Shown: positions 48,362 through 61,469, counted from the stretch's first letter. The stretch is DNA of 64,000 nt from Elysia chlorotica (GCA_003991915.1 RQTK01000080.1:158396-222395), one strand, 5' to 3'. Notes: generated by a model from the letters alone, not told the origin. Made by a program: numbers and translations.

Positions 48362-51300
48362 TTAAATCCCCGTCTCGACATCAAAGGGCCCCTCCTCCAC
48401 AGTGTAGATGCTGATGCTGTTACTGATGGACGAAGCCACGGCCAGGACCGGAACCAGGTCAATGTCTTGCAAGTACCTGTGTATCCCCGTGATGGAAGCA
48501 CCGTTCGGGGGTGGGCAGAGAAGATAAATGGTATGAGAGCATATCTATTTTTCCGTTATAAGTTTTAAGTTTTTAAATCATATTAAAATTGAACATATTT
48601 AAATTAAGAAATCATTTCAAAGCATGTTTAGACTACCGTGTGTGATAAGCCTGTCCACTGGATGGTCGATTATATAGAAACATAACCTCAAAACTAAAGT
48701 TTTGGAAATTTCCGGACAAAAAGTCGATTGGTAAAGAGTGACTAGATATAAAAAGAATAAAGGACCTGGCTTCAGAGATCACGTTTTGATGTCTAGTTTT
48801 TAACATTACAGAATATTTTGTAGGTACTTTTTGTTGTGGTTCATGACACTGAACTATGTTGTGTCCTAAAATTATTCTAGATAAGTATTTCGTATTAAGA
48901 ACCTGCCTGGATCTGGTTTCAAGTACGTAATGAAAACGTTGAAAATTATGAGATGCCACAAAAAAAATGGACCTTTCAGAAAAAAAATGTAAAAGCGACA
49001 GTTTGTTTGACGTCACGAATTTTTTGGTCGGGGATAGCGGAGCTGTTTATTAGATCCATGCGTCCAGATCTTCTAAATCGAAGGCTGTTGCTTTAACTAA
49101 ATCGCCCCCGTGGACGCGAGCTACTGACCTGATGTCAGTGATCCCTATGTCCCCCATCTGGTCTGTGTCGTAGAGCGACTGCCAGGACGAGTACTTGCCG
49201 CCCGCCCGGTACAGGCTGTGGAAGTAGGGCTGCGGGCACAGGGCGTCTTCAGACAACACGTACACGTACAGGATCCCCGAGGAGCCTCCAGCCACGAACA
49301 GAACTGTCTTGCCGTCAAACTCTGCCACGTCCATGGCTTGCAGATCGGGGCCCTACAGTGGACAGAGGGAGTATATATATTATACTATCTGGGATTCCCG
49401 GCTTCGCTTTGATTTTGGAACAGTGCACGGAAATATAATGGTAAAAAATAAGTTATAGAGATAGAATTACCAAGCCAAAAAAGTTAAGCAAATGACATGT
49501 GATACAAATGTGTGCACACCACTTAAAAGACATAATTATCAATAGTCTTGATTACTCACGACAGGATGTTTACAGGATGTTTACAGGATTTCTTTTAGAC
49601 AACATTTCTGGTTACTCCTTTTGATGCCAGGAAATAGATGGTTGAGTTATTTCGAGTTTAGATACAATATAGCATTCCACGTACAATCATTGGCTGGCGT
49701 AGGTCAAGATCAATAATTAAACTGAAGGTGTGTCCTTTTGCTTTATAAAATGGTTATTGAGAAGGATGGTCAAAGTGGAAACTGAATGAAATATGAATGG
49801 AAATGATGTGTCTGATGGTTGAAGAGGTATGAAATGGCGCTCCCCCATATGAACTCCAACAGCGATCTTAACGTTTCTCATGCAGTCGGTGACGGATCAT
49901 CAGGTTTCATTCATGAATTGTGGGGATATTTCAAAGCTTCTTCTTTACTGACAACAGTGTTATATGCATTGTAAGAATGGAAAGGTGCTGGAATCCATTC
50001 ATGTCTCTGTATTGTTGATGTACGTCACGGTTTCATTTAAAGGAGCAAAGATTGCCCGCTCTGTAATCCACTGTTGATTTGTATAATTTTGCAAACAAAT
50101 TTCATGAGAAACAGTCTGTTTTCACCGTTCCTGAAAAACGCTGCAAGCGTATTGGTGTTGTGGTTGACATTTTAACAAATCCCTATAACTGTGATCATTT
50201 TAGGCAAGCGTCAACAACAATTATTGGCTCTTGTGCCTTGTGAAACCACTGAATATTTATCGAAAATATGTCTTATTGGGTCAATCTCTTTCCTCTTCCT
50301 TTTTGTAAAAGTATCGCGCAAGGGAAAAACGGTGTGCACTTTGGCACCTGAGAGCGGTAATTCTAAAACCTTTATCACTATGGACTTACCCCGTCACTTA
50401 AAAACAAAGACATCTGACTCAGGAATAATCTAAAATCTAGATCTGAATTATTTGACCAAGAAGCATGACTCAACTGTATCATGAGCGAAATTTAATTGTT
50501 GAAGATCTTGATCTAGATTAGATCTATTACGGTGACAGGTGAGAAAAAGAGACGTCGTTTAATACGATCCAGATAAACATACTTAGCACCAACATTCAAT
50601 CCAAATTAAATCTCCTCAACCAAACAATCAAAAACATCACATGATCAACCATCCATATCTGGGCCTTTTGATACTGGTCGAAATCTAGATCTAAATCTAC
50701 GACAAAGTAAAAACAAACATAGATCCACAACGTAGACCCAGCTTCAGATTTGCTACACAACCACAAAAAGAAGATACATTCACACGTATTAGATTTAGAT
50801 CTACAACACCACTAACGCGTCCGCCTGACATCAGTCACACTGTTACACAGTTACACTGCTACCTACCCCGAATAATGGCAATACAGCACTGTCTTGCTCA
50901 ACTACCCACATCTAGGCCTACTGGTCAGTTGTATGTAGCTATGTCAAGAGTTAAAAGCTATAGATCTAATTGCTTGCAATTTGCATTGGCACCGCCAATC
51001 TCTATGACTATGACAAGCTACACCAATAATGTTGTCCTCTAATCAGCATTAATATCATAATGGTGAGTACAATATTTTCTGTTAACATAACACCAATGCC
51101 AACATGGGTATTGATTTAACCTTTTAATCCCGCGAATCCACGGGCCTTTATATTATTTATATGCTACCATATCAACGAGGTTTAGGTTGTACTCAACGGA
51201 TCACACGTTGACTTCCATTTTGCATTTTTTTTCAAAGAAAGCTTAAAAAAAAAAAAAAAACAACAACGAAAGAACAAAGAAGTAGACGATACAGTGAAGA

Positions 51301-54300
51301 AGGGGGTAAGGTAGAAAAAAAAGAGGAAAAGAAAAGGACAAAAAGTGGAGAATAAGAAAATGAAAGAGGGCTTGAAGACTAACAAGTAGAGACAGAGAAG
51401 GAAGTTTGTCGCGGAAGACAAATTGACAGAGAACTTTCAGTGCACGCAACACAGCGCGAGGACTGGAGAGCTTGGTGGGTGAAATGTTACAGGGAAAAAT
51501 AACTATTAGTGCAAGGCTTGTAAAACGAAAAAAAAAATAAAATAGAGAGTAGAAAGCGGGCATGTCAGTGCATTTTCGTGATTGAGAATATAAATGCATA
51601 CCTTAGGAGACGAAAAATACAACTAGGAGCAGACTGTTGCCTCTCACCGAGTTACCAAAATATATTTTAGAGGGTGGACCACTTCGGCTGGTAGAAAAAA
51701 ATACGATCCGTCCCTGTGCAATCTTTTAAGAGCGCGTAGATCAAGCGTAAATTGAGTGAGCGCTTTGTGACATATACATAGTAGGGGCCTACCCTGTTGT
51801 GCATGCTTACCAGGAATGGAGACGTGGTCTCTCTGTCAGCCTGTGGGTTTGAGGAGGGCCCGGTGTAGGCTGTGTTGAACACGTCAGACATGTACTGCTT
51901 GGTGACCTTCTCAAAGCTGTCCACAGTGGTGGAGCCGATGCCCAGGTTGTCGGCGAGATGGATGGAGAAGCCCCGCCCTCCGAAAGTAAACGGTTTGTCT
52001 ATGAGGCCGTCAGTGCGCACTCCGTCCACAGTGCTAATGGCCAGTCGACCTGGGACAGAACAATGATTAGCCTTGAATCTCTTGCTGCTTATGGATGTGC
52101 GTTGTTGTTTTTTTATTGTTCCTTTGTTCCACATTGTTTTATTTTTCTTTAAATTGATGTATACCAAGTCCCCAGAACCTTTAAATTTTGGTCTTTTTGC
52201 TGAGTTAGTGTCAGTACAATGTGACGGTTGAGACAATATTTCGGGTATCCCCGCACTGTCTCTCTGTCGCAGCACGTAAAATGTGCATATGTTAGTGTTG
52301 AGATCCGTCCGTGATATAGCCTTTCTGATAACGTTGGGCGTTAAGAAACTAACGAACCTAACCACGTGATCTTTTTATTCAATCATTTATACTTAGTACA
52401 TTGTCCAATATGGATTAAAACATGGTCAAAATATGGTGAAAATATTTTTAACAAAGATCCTCATTGGAAATGTCCAGTATTATTGTTTCTCACCTAAAAG
52501 AGTGTCGTCCGCCAGCTGAGCCTCCAGTATACTGTCTCCGGTGTCAAATGCTAAATAAGAGAGATAGTGGGGGTTGAAATAATATAAGAGGGGGAAAATC
52601 AGTCTTGTCTTTATTTAAATTAAAAGCATAAGTATTGAGAATAAAGTTATGCCCTAAACTATCCACAAAACAGTGTGCATCGGGAAAGCCATTCACATAG
52701 CACTATAATTCCTTTTCAAATGCAAAGAATATGAAAAATTAATGTTTTTGTTACATGATGCTTAAAAGAGAAAAAAAAATATTTGAAAACTACTATATGA
52801 GACGCGCGGTAACATTTCAGCATCAATTAAACTGACATTATTTCAACTCGGAGGTAGAGGATAACATTTTTAAAAGTGAAACACATAAACGTTCCAACAG
52901 CGGTTCATTATTTTGAGTCAGTCTTTCCCTAGATGGTGATGAACTCCCCCCCCCCCCCCCCCCCTCCCCCCTTTTCACAAAAGAACCTGAGGTACGACGA
53001 AAAAGTCCTGACCTCAACGTAGATCTAGCAAAAACTGCTTGATGCAGCTCTTCCTACTTCATCATAACGGTAGGCCGGGCTTTCAAAATAGCTGCGAGAC
53101 TACTATATATAATCATTTTATTTCTTGATTGTATGCATCGCCGTGTAGGCCTTCTTTACATACATGAGGGAGTGGTTAAGAAGCCTAAATTTGTCGGTAT
53201 AATTAAAAAGAAAAGGCAACATTTTATTTGGAAGAACATGATGGGAATCGCCGAAGTAAAAGAACAAGTGTTATTGACCTCCTGCCTGCTGCAGCACTTT
53301 CGCCCTCTCGAAGTCTGTGAACTTGTACTCGTGGTTCACGTTGAGATAGCCCGCGTCCAGTGTGATGATGAACTCTCTCTGGCTCTTGAAGATCCACTCC
53401 ATACGTGTAGCTTGGTACAACGAGCGCACTTTGAAGCCTTGCATGTTGATCCCTATTTGAGTGTTAATACAACAATGTCATCAGGGATATATTGCTGTAA
53501 CAATTGATGAGTAATTAAATAGTATTTTGTACGCATTCAATCTTAAAAATTTATAATGCTTGTTTGTGTTGGGTTTTTTTAATTAAGGGAAAGAGAGGAT
53601 GTACAGTTCTATCATCACATGATAATAGTAATAATATTATATTTAACGAGATTCGTTTTGATTTTTTTAAGCAGAGTTGTTTCCGTTCGACAGCAGTTTT
53701 GAGCTTTTGGAAAACTTATTATGAATGCGTACTGAACCTCTCAGATAATGGTCATGGATGTTTTGTAGACGTACCTCCATCTCTGTCACTTGGATCCATG
53801 TAGTAATCTGTCCAGCTCCTGTTGCCCAGAGCGAAAATCTCGCTGACTTGATCAGTGAACAGGTTGATACGGGCGATAGCATTGTTTATCTGAAATATTA
53901 CATTACATGTATATAAAAATACAACACAGACTGATTACAATATTTAACCATGAAAATATTTGTAAACAACGTATTGGAAAAATACCATGAAAATCTGTGA
54001 CTTTGAAAGCCTGTGTCTCACTTTAAATATCAACATACGGGGGGAAAGGCACTGTGTTACATCAGCGTAACTATGAAAATTATAGACAAGGCACGCCATT
54101 ACAGTCATTCCCTAAAAAAAGCATCTGAATATCTTTTGCACATGTTAGTGGATTTACGGTATTAGCCTGGGTACCCAGAAGTAAATAATAATCTACGAAA
54201 CAGAAATTCACTGGGAATTCTGAACTACCCTGTGTATAGGCAAGAGCGTTGGGATTTTGTATGGGCATCTTTCCCCCGTACAATTTTAATCATCGTATAT

Positions 54301-55703
54301 TAATAAAAAAAAATGATTTAGGAGTTAAACCGAATGCATCATGACAACAGAGTATATACAATATTTGAGGGCAGTTTTGGGGTCAGGTAGGATCTGTTCT
54401 TTCGCCTTAGTAGACAAAATACTTTCATCGCGTCTAGACAAGCGTGGATCTGCGAGAGCCCTGTGTTTTAGTACTCTGTTATTGTGTCCTACTAACACCG
54501 CGACAGGTTTGACCATGGGGACCCTTGCATCGAAGGACAGAAGACCTACTGGCTGGGACACGCCACTGGGGGCGAACTAACGCAAGCAGTATAGCGTTTG
54601 TCTCCCAAGCAGGAGGCGTTGGTTCGAAGACCGCGATCGTTCAAAAGTCTATTTGCCTGATCTCGTCTTCTACTGGTTGGATCGGTGTCAGTATAATGTT
54701 ACCGGTTGAGACAGGAGTCCAGGTCTTCCTGCATTATCTCTGTGCCGCAGGATATAAACTGTCAGATGTTAGTCTTGGAGCCCGTCCTCAATATAGCCCA
54801 TGTAGTGCTGACGTTTGGACGTTCAGTAACCAACTCTCCTCAATTCAGCAGGGGCACATCAAAGGACATTAGAACTACCTTCTGGGACACACCAAGTGTG
54901 ATTAGACGTACCGGCAGAGTGACAAAGGCAGTGCGCCCATTGTCCGTGATGATCACGTCATGGGGCTCGATGTTCTGCTCCAGGTTGAGCAGGGTGCCGC
55001 TCGGGTCACGCACCGGGAATGTGCGGAAATCTTTCCTCAGTAGATCGCTTTAGGGAATACACAGTAAATGCACTAGCTAGAATTGGAGCAGAGAGCATGA
55101 TATGCAATACATTGTTCTGTAATGTGTTTTGTCCCTTATTAATAATCAGCCAGCTTAAGAGGTAGAGGCGGACATTTTTACAGAAAGATTGCAGTTGGGA
55201 GAGTATCGGAGAGAGGTAGAGGTAGAGAGAGAGAGGGAGAGAGAGAGGGAGAGAGAGAGAGAGAGAGAGAGAGAATAATTAAGACAGATAGGTTAAAATG
55301 AAAGGATTTAAATAGTGTGGGTTGGTTGGTTGGTTGGGTTGGTTTAACGCCCAACAGCAGCACTATATAGGCTATACTGTGGACGAGCCCCAAGACGGAC
55401 GTCTGACAATTTTTATGTGCTGCCACACACGAGACAGGGCGGGGATACCATGACTCCTGTCTCAGCCGGTCAACGGGAATGTGCGGAAATCTTTCCTCAG
55501 TAGATCGCTTTAGGGAATACACAGTAAATGCAAGAGCTAGAATTGGATCACAGAGCATGATATGCAATACATTGTTCTGTAATGTGTTTTGTCCCTTATT
55601 AATAATCAGCCAGCTTAAGAGGTAGAGGCGGACATTAATTTTTACAGAGAGATCCAAAATGAAAAGATCGCAGTTGGGAGGGGATCAGAGAGAGAGGTAG
55701 AGG

Positions 55704-55754
<51 letters not shown>

Positions 55755-57512
55755 AATAAGACAGATATGTTAAAATGAAAGGATTTAAATAGTGTGTGAA
55801 TGAAATGTTAATTAAATAATTTTTTAAACTAAATAATTTTCTTTTTTACGACTGGGTATAAAAATACCACTGTCGTTTATTTTAAACAAAACCATTGGTG
55901 CTTTTAAACAATATTCTGGAAAACAGATGCTATGCCTCCTCACTTTTTTTTTAAAGAAAATCTTGTTTGAAAAAAAGTCCACGAAATTAAATTGACTTAC
56001 ATATAGTTGAGAAGGCCCGCTTCGCCACTGAAGTAATCAGTGAAAGAGATGGTGGATGAGATGATTGGGGTCGCATCGTTGAAATCTATACCGAGCTGGA
56101 TCTTAGAGATGGAACCATCAGGGTCCCTGTACTGGCTGCCTTCTTGCGTAGGTTTGCCTTTGTTAGACACCAGCAATATGGCGCAGTCTTCGGTAAACTC
56201 CAGGTCGTAAGGGTATGGACCAACTAGATGAGAAAATAGATTTTTAAGGACTTGTAAGCTTAAGTAACCTGTTCCACTGAAGGATTTATGGGACAGAACA
56301 TGATTGTGCGAACATAGTTAATCATTGCACATACCCTTTCTTTTTTTGTCGTATAATTATTACTAAGACGCTGGAAACATTAACAGTAAGCAATATAGTT
56401 ATATATAAATTGCATATGCACATTGTGCGGTATCAATTAAATAATCTTTTTCTAAAACTAACAGTACTCGATGTAGATCTATACATATCAGAATTCTCTG
56501 AGACCTACACATTATTTGTGTGGTTTAGCTAGTCTGTAATGAAAATGAATAATTGCTGGTAGGACGTGTTGGACTTTAATTTTTTTTCCTTCAGGTGATT
56601 TCTTAAAAGAATGCCTCAATATGTTTTCTATTCTCTGGTCGAATAATTTAAAAAGAAAAAAAGGCTTATGCATTTTTCATGTTAAATTGTCACCGACCCG
56701 ACCAGAAATTCTTGCATCCCCTGCTGTTGTCCCTATATCACCTGTAATGCGCTGAATCTCGTCCAGCGAGGTGGAGCCGAACGCCAGCGGCTGGAAGAAG
56801 ACGACCCGACCGTCGGCGCTGCGGGATGAGGGGTTCACGAACGAGATGGCCACTCGTGGCGAGGCGCCCAGGACCTGTGGCCGGCAGATCTCGATGTCCA
56901 GAGGGTAGCCCTCCAGGTTGGGGTTGAAGCTGTGCTCCAGGAGCTGGGTGGGCGTGCCGTCCACGGCCAGGGTGAACGCGGTCAGGCGCGCGGGCTCTTT
57001 GGCTAAGAAGGGGGTAAGGATAGACTTATGACATGGATGTTTTTGAATGGTCAATGGAAGTTATAGTTTATGTATTTAGAAGCAAAAAGGAGGAAACAAA
57101 TATCGCAAGTGTGGAAAGAATATAAGCAACATTTTTTTTAGAGAAATAAGTTAATAATTGAACACGAATAACGAAAAAAATCATATTGGCAGCATTTGTG
57201 AGGAAATTGAGATAACAGTGTCTAACTGGTAGAAGTTCATCTTTAGTTAAATAAGAACTGTCTAACCTAGCGTTTCAATACCCCCCCCCCCTTGTGGTGG
57301 TAAACATTGACCATGACCTACTCACCAACGACATAAAGAATGTTTGTATTGTAGTCAAATTCTAAAGTATTTTGTGTACTGGCGTTGATCGTTTTGGCCC
57401 CGTTGTCATCGTTCAGTCGAATGTAGGCTTTAGGTTTGAGGACCACGTAGGCAAGGGCTGTGCTGGCAAGCAGCACTGTGAAGCACAATGTCTGCACGGT
57501 GAACAGCATCAT
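48362..57512 (-). CDS. msp130-like: MSP130-like / choice-of-anchor I secreted protein, gene B (complete, 10 coding exons)
   Basis: Tandem paralogue of gene A in the same orientation. Coding exons: 57512-57326, 57002-56742, 56223-56001, 55047-54912, 53889-53775, 53452-53279, 52550-52494, 52049-51811, 49352-49129, 48476-48362. They give 576 codons plus TAA. Exons 2-10 match gene A in length to the base, and exon 1 is 6 nt longer. Residues 1-21 (MMLFTVQT..LLASTALA) are a signal peptide. Two adjacent ATGs (57512 and 57509) could start translation; the first follows a clear 3' splice site (CCCCAG|GAAAG) by 10 nt. Conserved stretches include EPHDVIITDNGRTAFVTLP, NNAIARINLF, FTFGGRGFSIH, GKTVLFVAGGSSGILYVYVL and SISIYTVEEG. 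The C-terminus is DVETGI with no GPI tail. Exon 2 is almost identical in DNA to gene A's, while exons 3-6 clearly diverge. A duplicated acceptor with a SINE lies upstream of exon 4. All predicted donors begin GT. Confidence 0.88.
52190..52362 (+). mobile_element. SINE copy in gene B intron 7
   Basis: GTGTCAGTACAATGTGACGG, TTGAGACAATATTTCGGGTA and GATCCGTCCGTGATATAGCC match the body of the family. Diverged, and lies between exons 8 and 7 of gene B, antisense to the gene. Confidence 0.6.
54568..54840 (+). mobile_element. SINE copy in gene B intron 4
   Basis: tRNA-like head (AGCAGTATAGCGTTTGTCTC, then GTTGGTTCGAAGACC as a B box) followed by GGATCGGTGTCAGTATAATG, ACCGGTTGAGACAGGAG and AGTCTTGGAGCCCGTCCTCA. 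It ends about 70 bp from exon 4, antisense to the gene. Confidence 0.7.
55014..55319. repeat. Direct repeat copy 1 covering gene B exon 4 acceptor and intron 3 end
   Basis: Starts CGGGAATGTGCGG within exon 4, passes its 3' splice site (55047/55048) and an AG tract, and ends AAATAGTGTG. It is matched by 55474-55796 with few substitutions. Confidence 0.85.
55220..55275. repeat. (AG)n tract inside direct repeat copy 1
   Basis: AG repeat with GGG interruptions. The matching tract in copy 2 (55707-55752) is purer, showing length drift since the duplication. Confidence 0.9.
55318..55473 (-). mobile_element. SINE fragment between the two direct repeats
   Basis: In + orientation it starts with (GGTT)n and then carries the family's body (GGCTATACTGTGGACGAGCC, CAAGACGGACGTCTGACA, CTCCTGTCTCAGCCGGTC). 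It stops there, so the tRNA-like head is missing. The element runs on the minus strand. Confidence 0.75.
55474..55796. repeat. Direct repeat copy 2 with a duplicated exon 4 acceptor
   Basis: Near-identical copy of 55014-55319 that includes the first ~34 nt of exon 4 and its acceptor (minus-strand CCCTAAAG|CGATC). Gene B therefore has two candidate 3' splice sites. Only the one at 55047 leads to a full exon; the duplicated one would read into SINE sequence. Confidence 0.85.
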
Positions 57513-58027
57513 GTGCGCTTTCCTGGGGAGCAAATTTAGAAAGTCTTAAGATTTTGTATGAAACAGGCTGTGGGGGAGATGTGGATCACGATCATAATGT
57601 GATACAGTGAAATCGGCGACGGAGATAATAGTCCTTGGGGAAAAGTGCGCAATGTATCATGAATATTCCTTTAAAACGCAAGTCCGCCATTTATCCTGTT
57701 ATCGTTTGTAAAAGCCAAAACACACCTACATATGATGTCCTGTTCTTCTCAAACTAATATGCAATTCTTCGTAATATCGCTATGTAATAATGTATGTTTT
57801 TTTTTATCAAAATAAGTACAAAAACCAGTAAAGCTGAAATGGAATATACTTATGTAATGGATCATGCTAAATATAAAGCACACCAATATGAGAGAAGTTA
57901 TGACATGAGCACCAATAACACCAACTACAGCAACAGCAACAACAATACCAATAATTAGGCCTACAATACTAGTAGAGAAAACAAAAACAATAATTGCAAA
58001 AACCAAGCAGGAACAAAAGTTCCTCAC

Positions 58028-58105
58028 CTGGAGAAATTCGCCGTAAAAGAACTGGATGGCCAGAGACAACACAGTGAGATCTCGGCATACACAGTCCTCG
58101 CTGTT
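58028..58105 (-). other. Putative 5' UTR exon of gene B
   Basis: On the minus strand ..TTTCTCCAG|GTGAGGA forms a strong donor at 58028/58027. It pairs with the acceptor CCCCAG|GAAAG at 57522, leaving 10 nt of leader (57522-57513) before the ATG. The upstream edge is a guess from a TATA-like sequence at 58128-58138. Confidence 0.45.
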
Positions 58106-58127
58106 CTTATCTTCTAGGCTCAATATT

Positions 58128-58138
58128 GTTATATAATA
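58128..58138 (-). promoter_or_regulatory. TATA-like box for gene B
   Basis: Minus-strand ATTATATAAC lies about 100 bp above the candidate 5' UTR donor. A start site about 30 bp downstream would fall near 58,100. No transcript evidence is available. Confidence 0.3.
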
Positions 58139-58139
58139 A

Positions 58140-59540
58140 GGTCTTGTAGTAAATGTCCTGAATGCGGATGCTTGGTGGATGCTTGGCGGATGCTTGGCGT
58201 TGCACTGTTTAGATCGCGGTTGTTGCTTTATTTTTTTATCCATTTATTTTTCTTCTTAGAGGTATATGTAAATAAAGAAACCATCGCCTAAATTCATCTA
58301 CATTCAATCCATACCTTATCCATGAGGAGCTCACTAATATTTTTCACGTATTCATTCTCAATGTCAACATGGTTATACGGGATTTTGTTTATATATTGTT
58401 TAACTTCTAGGCAATAAACCATTAAGACTGTTATTTTTTACGAACAGAAAGTACCTCTTTGCACAATTATAACAAACCGAGTCGTATATAGTACAAGTAT
58501 GACTTTTACCATATCAACATGTGCGGTACAGATTGATTGTTTTTTGTATCATAGACGAAATTCCCTCTATTCTTTAAACACTCATCGCCTTTTGATTTTT
58601 GTCAAATATCTTTCTTTCGTACCGATTCCACCGTCAAGATATTAACAGGGTTATTTCACCCTGAGGCGACTAATACTTGTCGTCTCCTGTACAGAAAATA
58701 ATTCCCATTGGTCACTCATTTAAGGTAAATTATTGTGTCAATTGCACACAAAAAATTATGATTATTTCCTTTGTTTACGTTTTCCTCTACATTTTATATG
58801 GAACGGTCATTTTCTTCACAGCCTTTAGATGCTCATTTCTTTGTAAATACGCACCACGCAGCATGCGATTTTCAAAACTGAATATTATACATAAGGCTTT
58901 TGTTTCATGAAATTTCCCTCTCGTTACGAAAGCAATATTGCTATTGAAAACGAGGCCATGATCATCACTTTTAAAGCTTTTGTAGACGAAGCCCATCTCT
59001 ACTCAATAAAGAGATTGCAATAATGATAAAGCATATAGCACTCCTTCAAAATGGTCCACCCATTACCTACTTAGCAACCTCTCTTGAATGATTAGGACAT
59101 TCACTTTGTATAACACAGGACGGGCCATTGCCTATTCGCGCTTATCTTTGTGACGACATCGCGCATCTAGGAAGCTACCCAGATAGCGATGCCCTGTTCA
59201 TAGGAACCGAGTTACACAAGAACGGTTTTTCGTAGGGAGTCCTCAGACTGCCTCGTTTCTTAACAGCCACGACTGGGGTGTGGAGCACAGGAAGCTGTCT
59301 GCAAGTAAGACACTTTAAATTTATAACCGCTGTCTGCAAGTAAGACACTTTAAATTTATTACCGCTGTGAGTGTTTATTTTGTAAAACGCGTGATGTGAT
59401 AAGGCAGTAATTTTTCCATATTGCTTTTTTTCCCAAAAATTTCATCTTGTATAAATATTTCCTAAAATTCGTTGGTTGATATTAACATTAGTATGGTATG
59501 AGATTTTAATTGACATTATTACTATTTTTATTATTATTAT
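58140..59540. other. Gene B-gene C shared upstream region
   Basis: The divergent genes share this region, so it may carry promoters for both. A 38-bp tandem duplication (GCTGTCTGCAAGTAAGACAC..) lies at 59293-59366. No ORF is supported. Confidence 0.4.
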
Positions 59541-59551
59541 TATTGTTATTA

Positions 59552-59552
59552 T

Positions 59553-59596
<44 letters not shown>

Positions 59597-59597
59597 T
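59552..59597. repeat. (AGT)n microsatellite
   Basis: Pure AGT repeats directly left of the orphan exon duplication. Confidence 0.95.
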
Positions 59598-59612
59598 TGT
59601 TATTATAAGTAA

Positions 59613-59927
59613 GCACGCACTGGTTGCGAATAGAGGCGGCATCAGTCGCAAGGCTGGACGACAACAACACTTAAATAGAACTAGAAAAGGAGATGGCTTA
59701 CAAATACCCAGTATAAATAAACCGAGAACCAAATATATTTATTTCCTTTCAGTGGAAGGCTACGACCCTAACAGCATCGCCTGGCACAAAGACTGCACGG
59801 AGCTGGTGGTGGTCAGCCAGGGAACCATGCACGTTCTCAACGGCGAGCTGGTGGACCCCAAGCCCAGCGTGGATGTTCTCATCCCCAGACTGGGCCTTAA
59901 TGTGGACAGGAGGACTGTTCCATTCAG
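59613..59927 (+). repeat. Segmental duplicate of gene C intron 3 end plus exon 4 (copy 1)
   Basis: Starts GCACGCACTGGTTGCG and matches 62144-62465 through flanking intron and exon. The intronic part differs at roughly 8% by eye, the exonic part at under 2%. Its left end abuts an (AGT)n microsatellite, while the other copy abuts a GC-rich element with inverted ends. Confidence 0.75.
59753..59927 (+). pseudogene. Orphan duplicate of gene C exon 4
   Basis: These 175 bases copy gene C exon 4 (62291-62465) with three differences by eye, all synonymous. The copy sits about 670 bp upstream of gene C's start codon, so it cannot be spliced into gene C as modelled. The acceptor side is intact (TTTCAG|TGGAAGG). 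The donor is lost: where gene C has CATTCAG|GTCAGC, this copy reads CATTCAG|GATTG. The open frame continues 33 nt to a TGA at 59959-59961, and an AATAAA follows at 60016-60021, so it could act as a terminal exon. No partner exons are visible upstream on this strand. It could be a relic of a fourth gene or a duplication fragment. Confidence 0.75.
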
Positions 59928-60015
59928 GATTGTTTCTGCTGCTGCTAGCCTTTCTCAGTGAATTAAGTGGCATGGTAGGGAATGCAACTACTTTATAATA
60001 ATACTGTATACTGAA

Positions 60016-60021
60016 AATAAA
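60016..60021 (+). terminator. AATAAA downstream of the orphan exon
   Basis: Lies 55 nt after the in-frame TGA that follows the orphan exon copy. It would be a natural end if that copy is transcribed as a terminal exon; chance occurrence is equally possible in AT-rich DNA. Confidence 0.25.
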
Positions 60022-60354
60022 TTGGACAATCTAAACGTAGCAATTCTAAGGTGACAGTGATAAGGGGGCTAGCGGTTGTGTTCAAGAAGACGACATTGAA
60101 TGGTGTTGTCGTGGCAGAAAACTCATTTAATTAAAGATTTTTTTAGGTAAAAGTAAGGAAAATATTTTACTTATTATAAAGCATGCTATCACGTTATTAA
60201 TATTTTGGATGTAGACCTTCTTAATGACTGTGATGAAGCCGAAAAAGTGATATAATTCAACTTTAACGAGACTGATATTATGCAGAATCTTTTTCTCGTT
60301 TTCTTTTTATATTTTTATCTGCTCTCTTTGTACACGATTTTCCTCTGTTCTCTG

Positions 60355-60448
60355 TCTCTGTCTCTCTATCTCTCTGTCCCTATGCATCTCTGTCTCTCTC
60401 TCTCTTTCTCTTTCTCTATCTATCCACCTCTCTCTCTCTCGCTCTCTC

Positions 60449-60491
<43 letters not shown>
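60355..60491. repeat. (TC)n microsatellite upstream of gene C
   Basis: Pyrimidine tract ending about 100 bp before the gene C start codon, so it lies in the likely promoter or leader. Confidence 0.95.
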
Positions 60492-60494
<3 letters not shown>

Positions 60495-60592
60495 TAATGT
60501 TCTCGCTAGCTTTTTATGCCTATTAATTTTCGCTACACATCTTCCTTATTCCCTAAATATTCACCTTTCGCCCTCGAAGCTAAGAGAAGAGA

Positions 60593-61144
60593 ATGAGTGT
60601 CACCGGTGTTCTACAAGTGTGGGTCGCAGCCCTGCTGGTCCATCTGGCAGCCTCTAAGGTAGTCCTGAGGCCTGAGGGATTCCTCAAACTCCCTACTTAC
60701 GTTGGGACAACGACGTTCAACGCCGGCGTAGCGAACAAAGCTGCCTACGATTCTGTGACAAATCTGCTCTACGTTGTCGGTAAAGACAATAGCCTGATGT
60801 TATTCTTTTGGCTAATATTTTGACTAGACTATTTTGTCTTGTGGACTTAACATGAAACGTCGATTATGAGAGTACAACTGATAATGATACTATTACACGT
60901 TAGCCAAATGATTTAATTACAAAAAAAAAGAAAAGAAAAAGGTTAATGTTTTCTTGGAACTGGTAGAAATGTTGAGAGTAACGTATACCGTATTTACGTA
61001 TTTTTTGGATGGCGAATTTCTTAAAACTTTAATTTGATTCATTCATTTTAAACGAAATTAGAGAGCACATTGTTTAAGGAAAGCATTCTGAACAACGTTA
61101 CTTTTATTTCTTTATGTTTTTCATGAAAGATGTGGGTTTATTTC

Positions 61145-61186
<42 letters not shown>

Positions 61187-61412
61187 TTAAACAACTGGAA
61201 CGTGCTTAAAATGAGCCTAATGTTAATATGTATTTTCTACTTCCCATCAGGCCATGATAATGATGTTATGCAAATCATCAACATGAAGGACAGTCTGACC
61301 AACCCAGTCCACGCCCGCTCCATCAGATTTGATCCTCTCAATCAGGGATTCCCAAACGATGTCAAAGTAAGGGATCGAGCTGTGAATGACACATTTCCCA
61401 ATTCATTTACGT

Positions 61413-61469
<57 letters not shown>

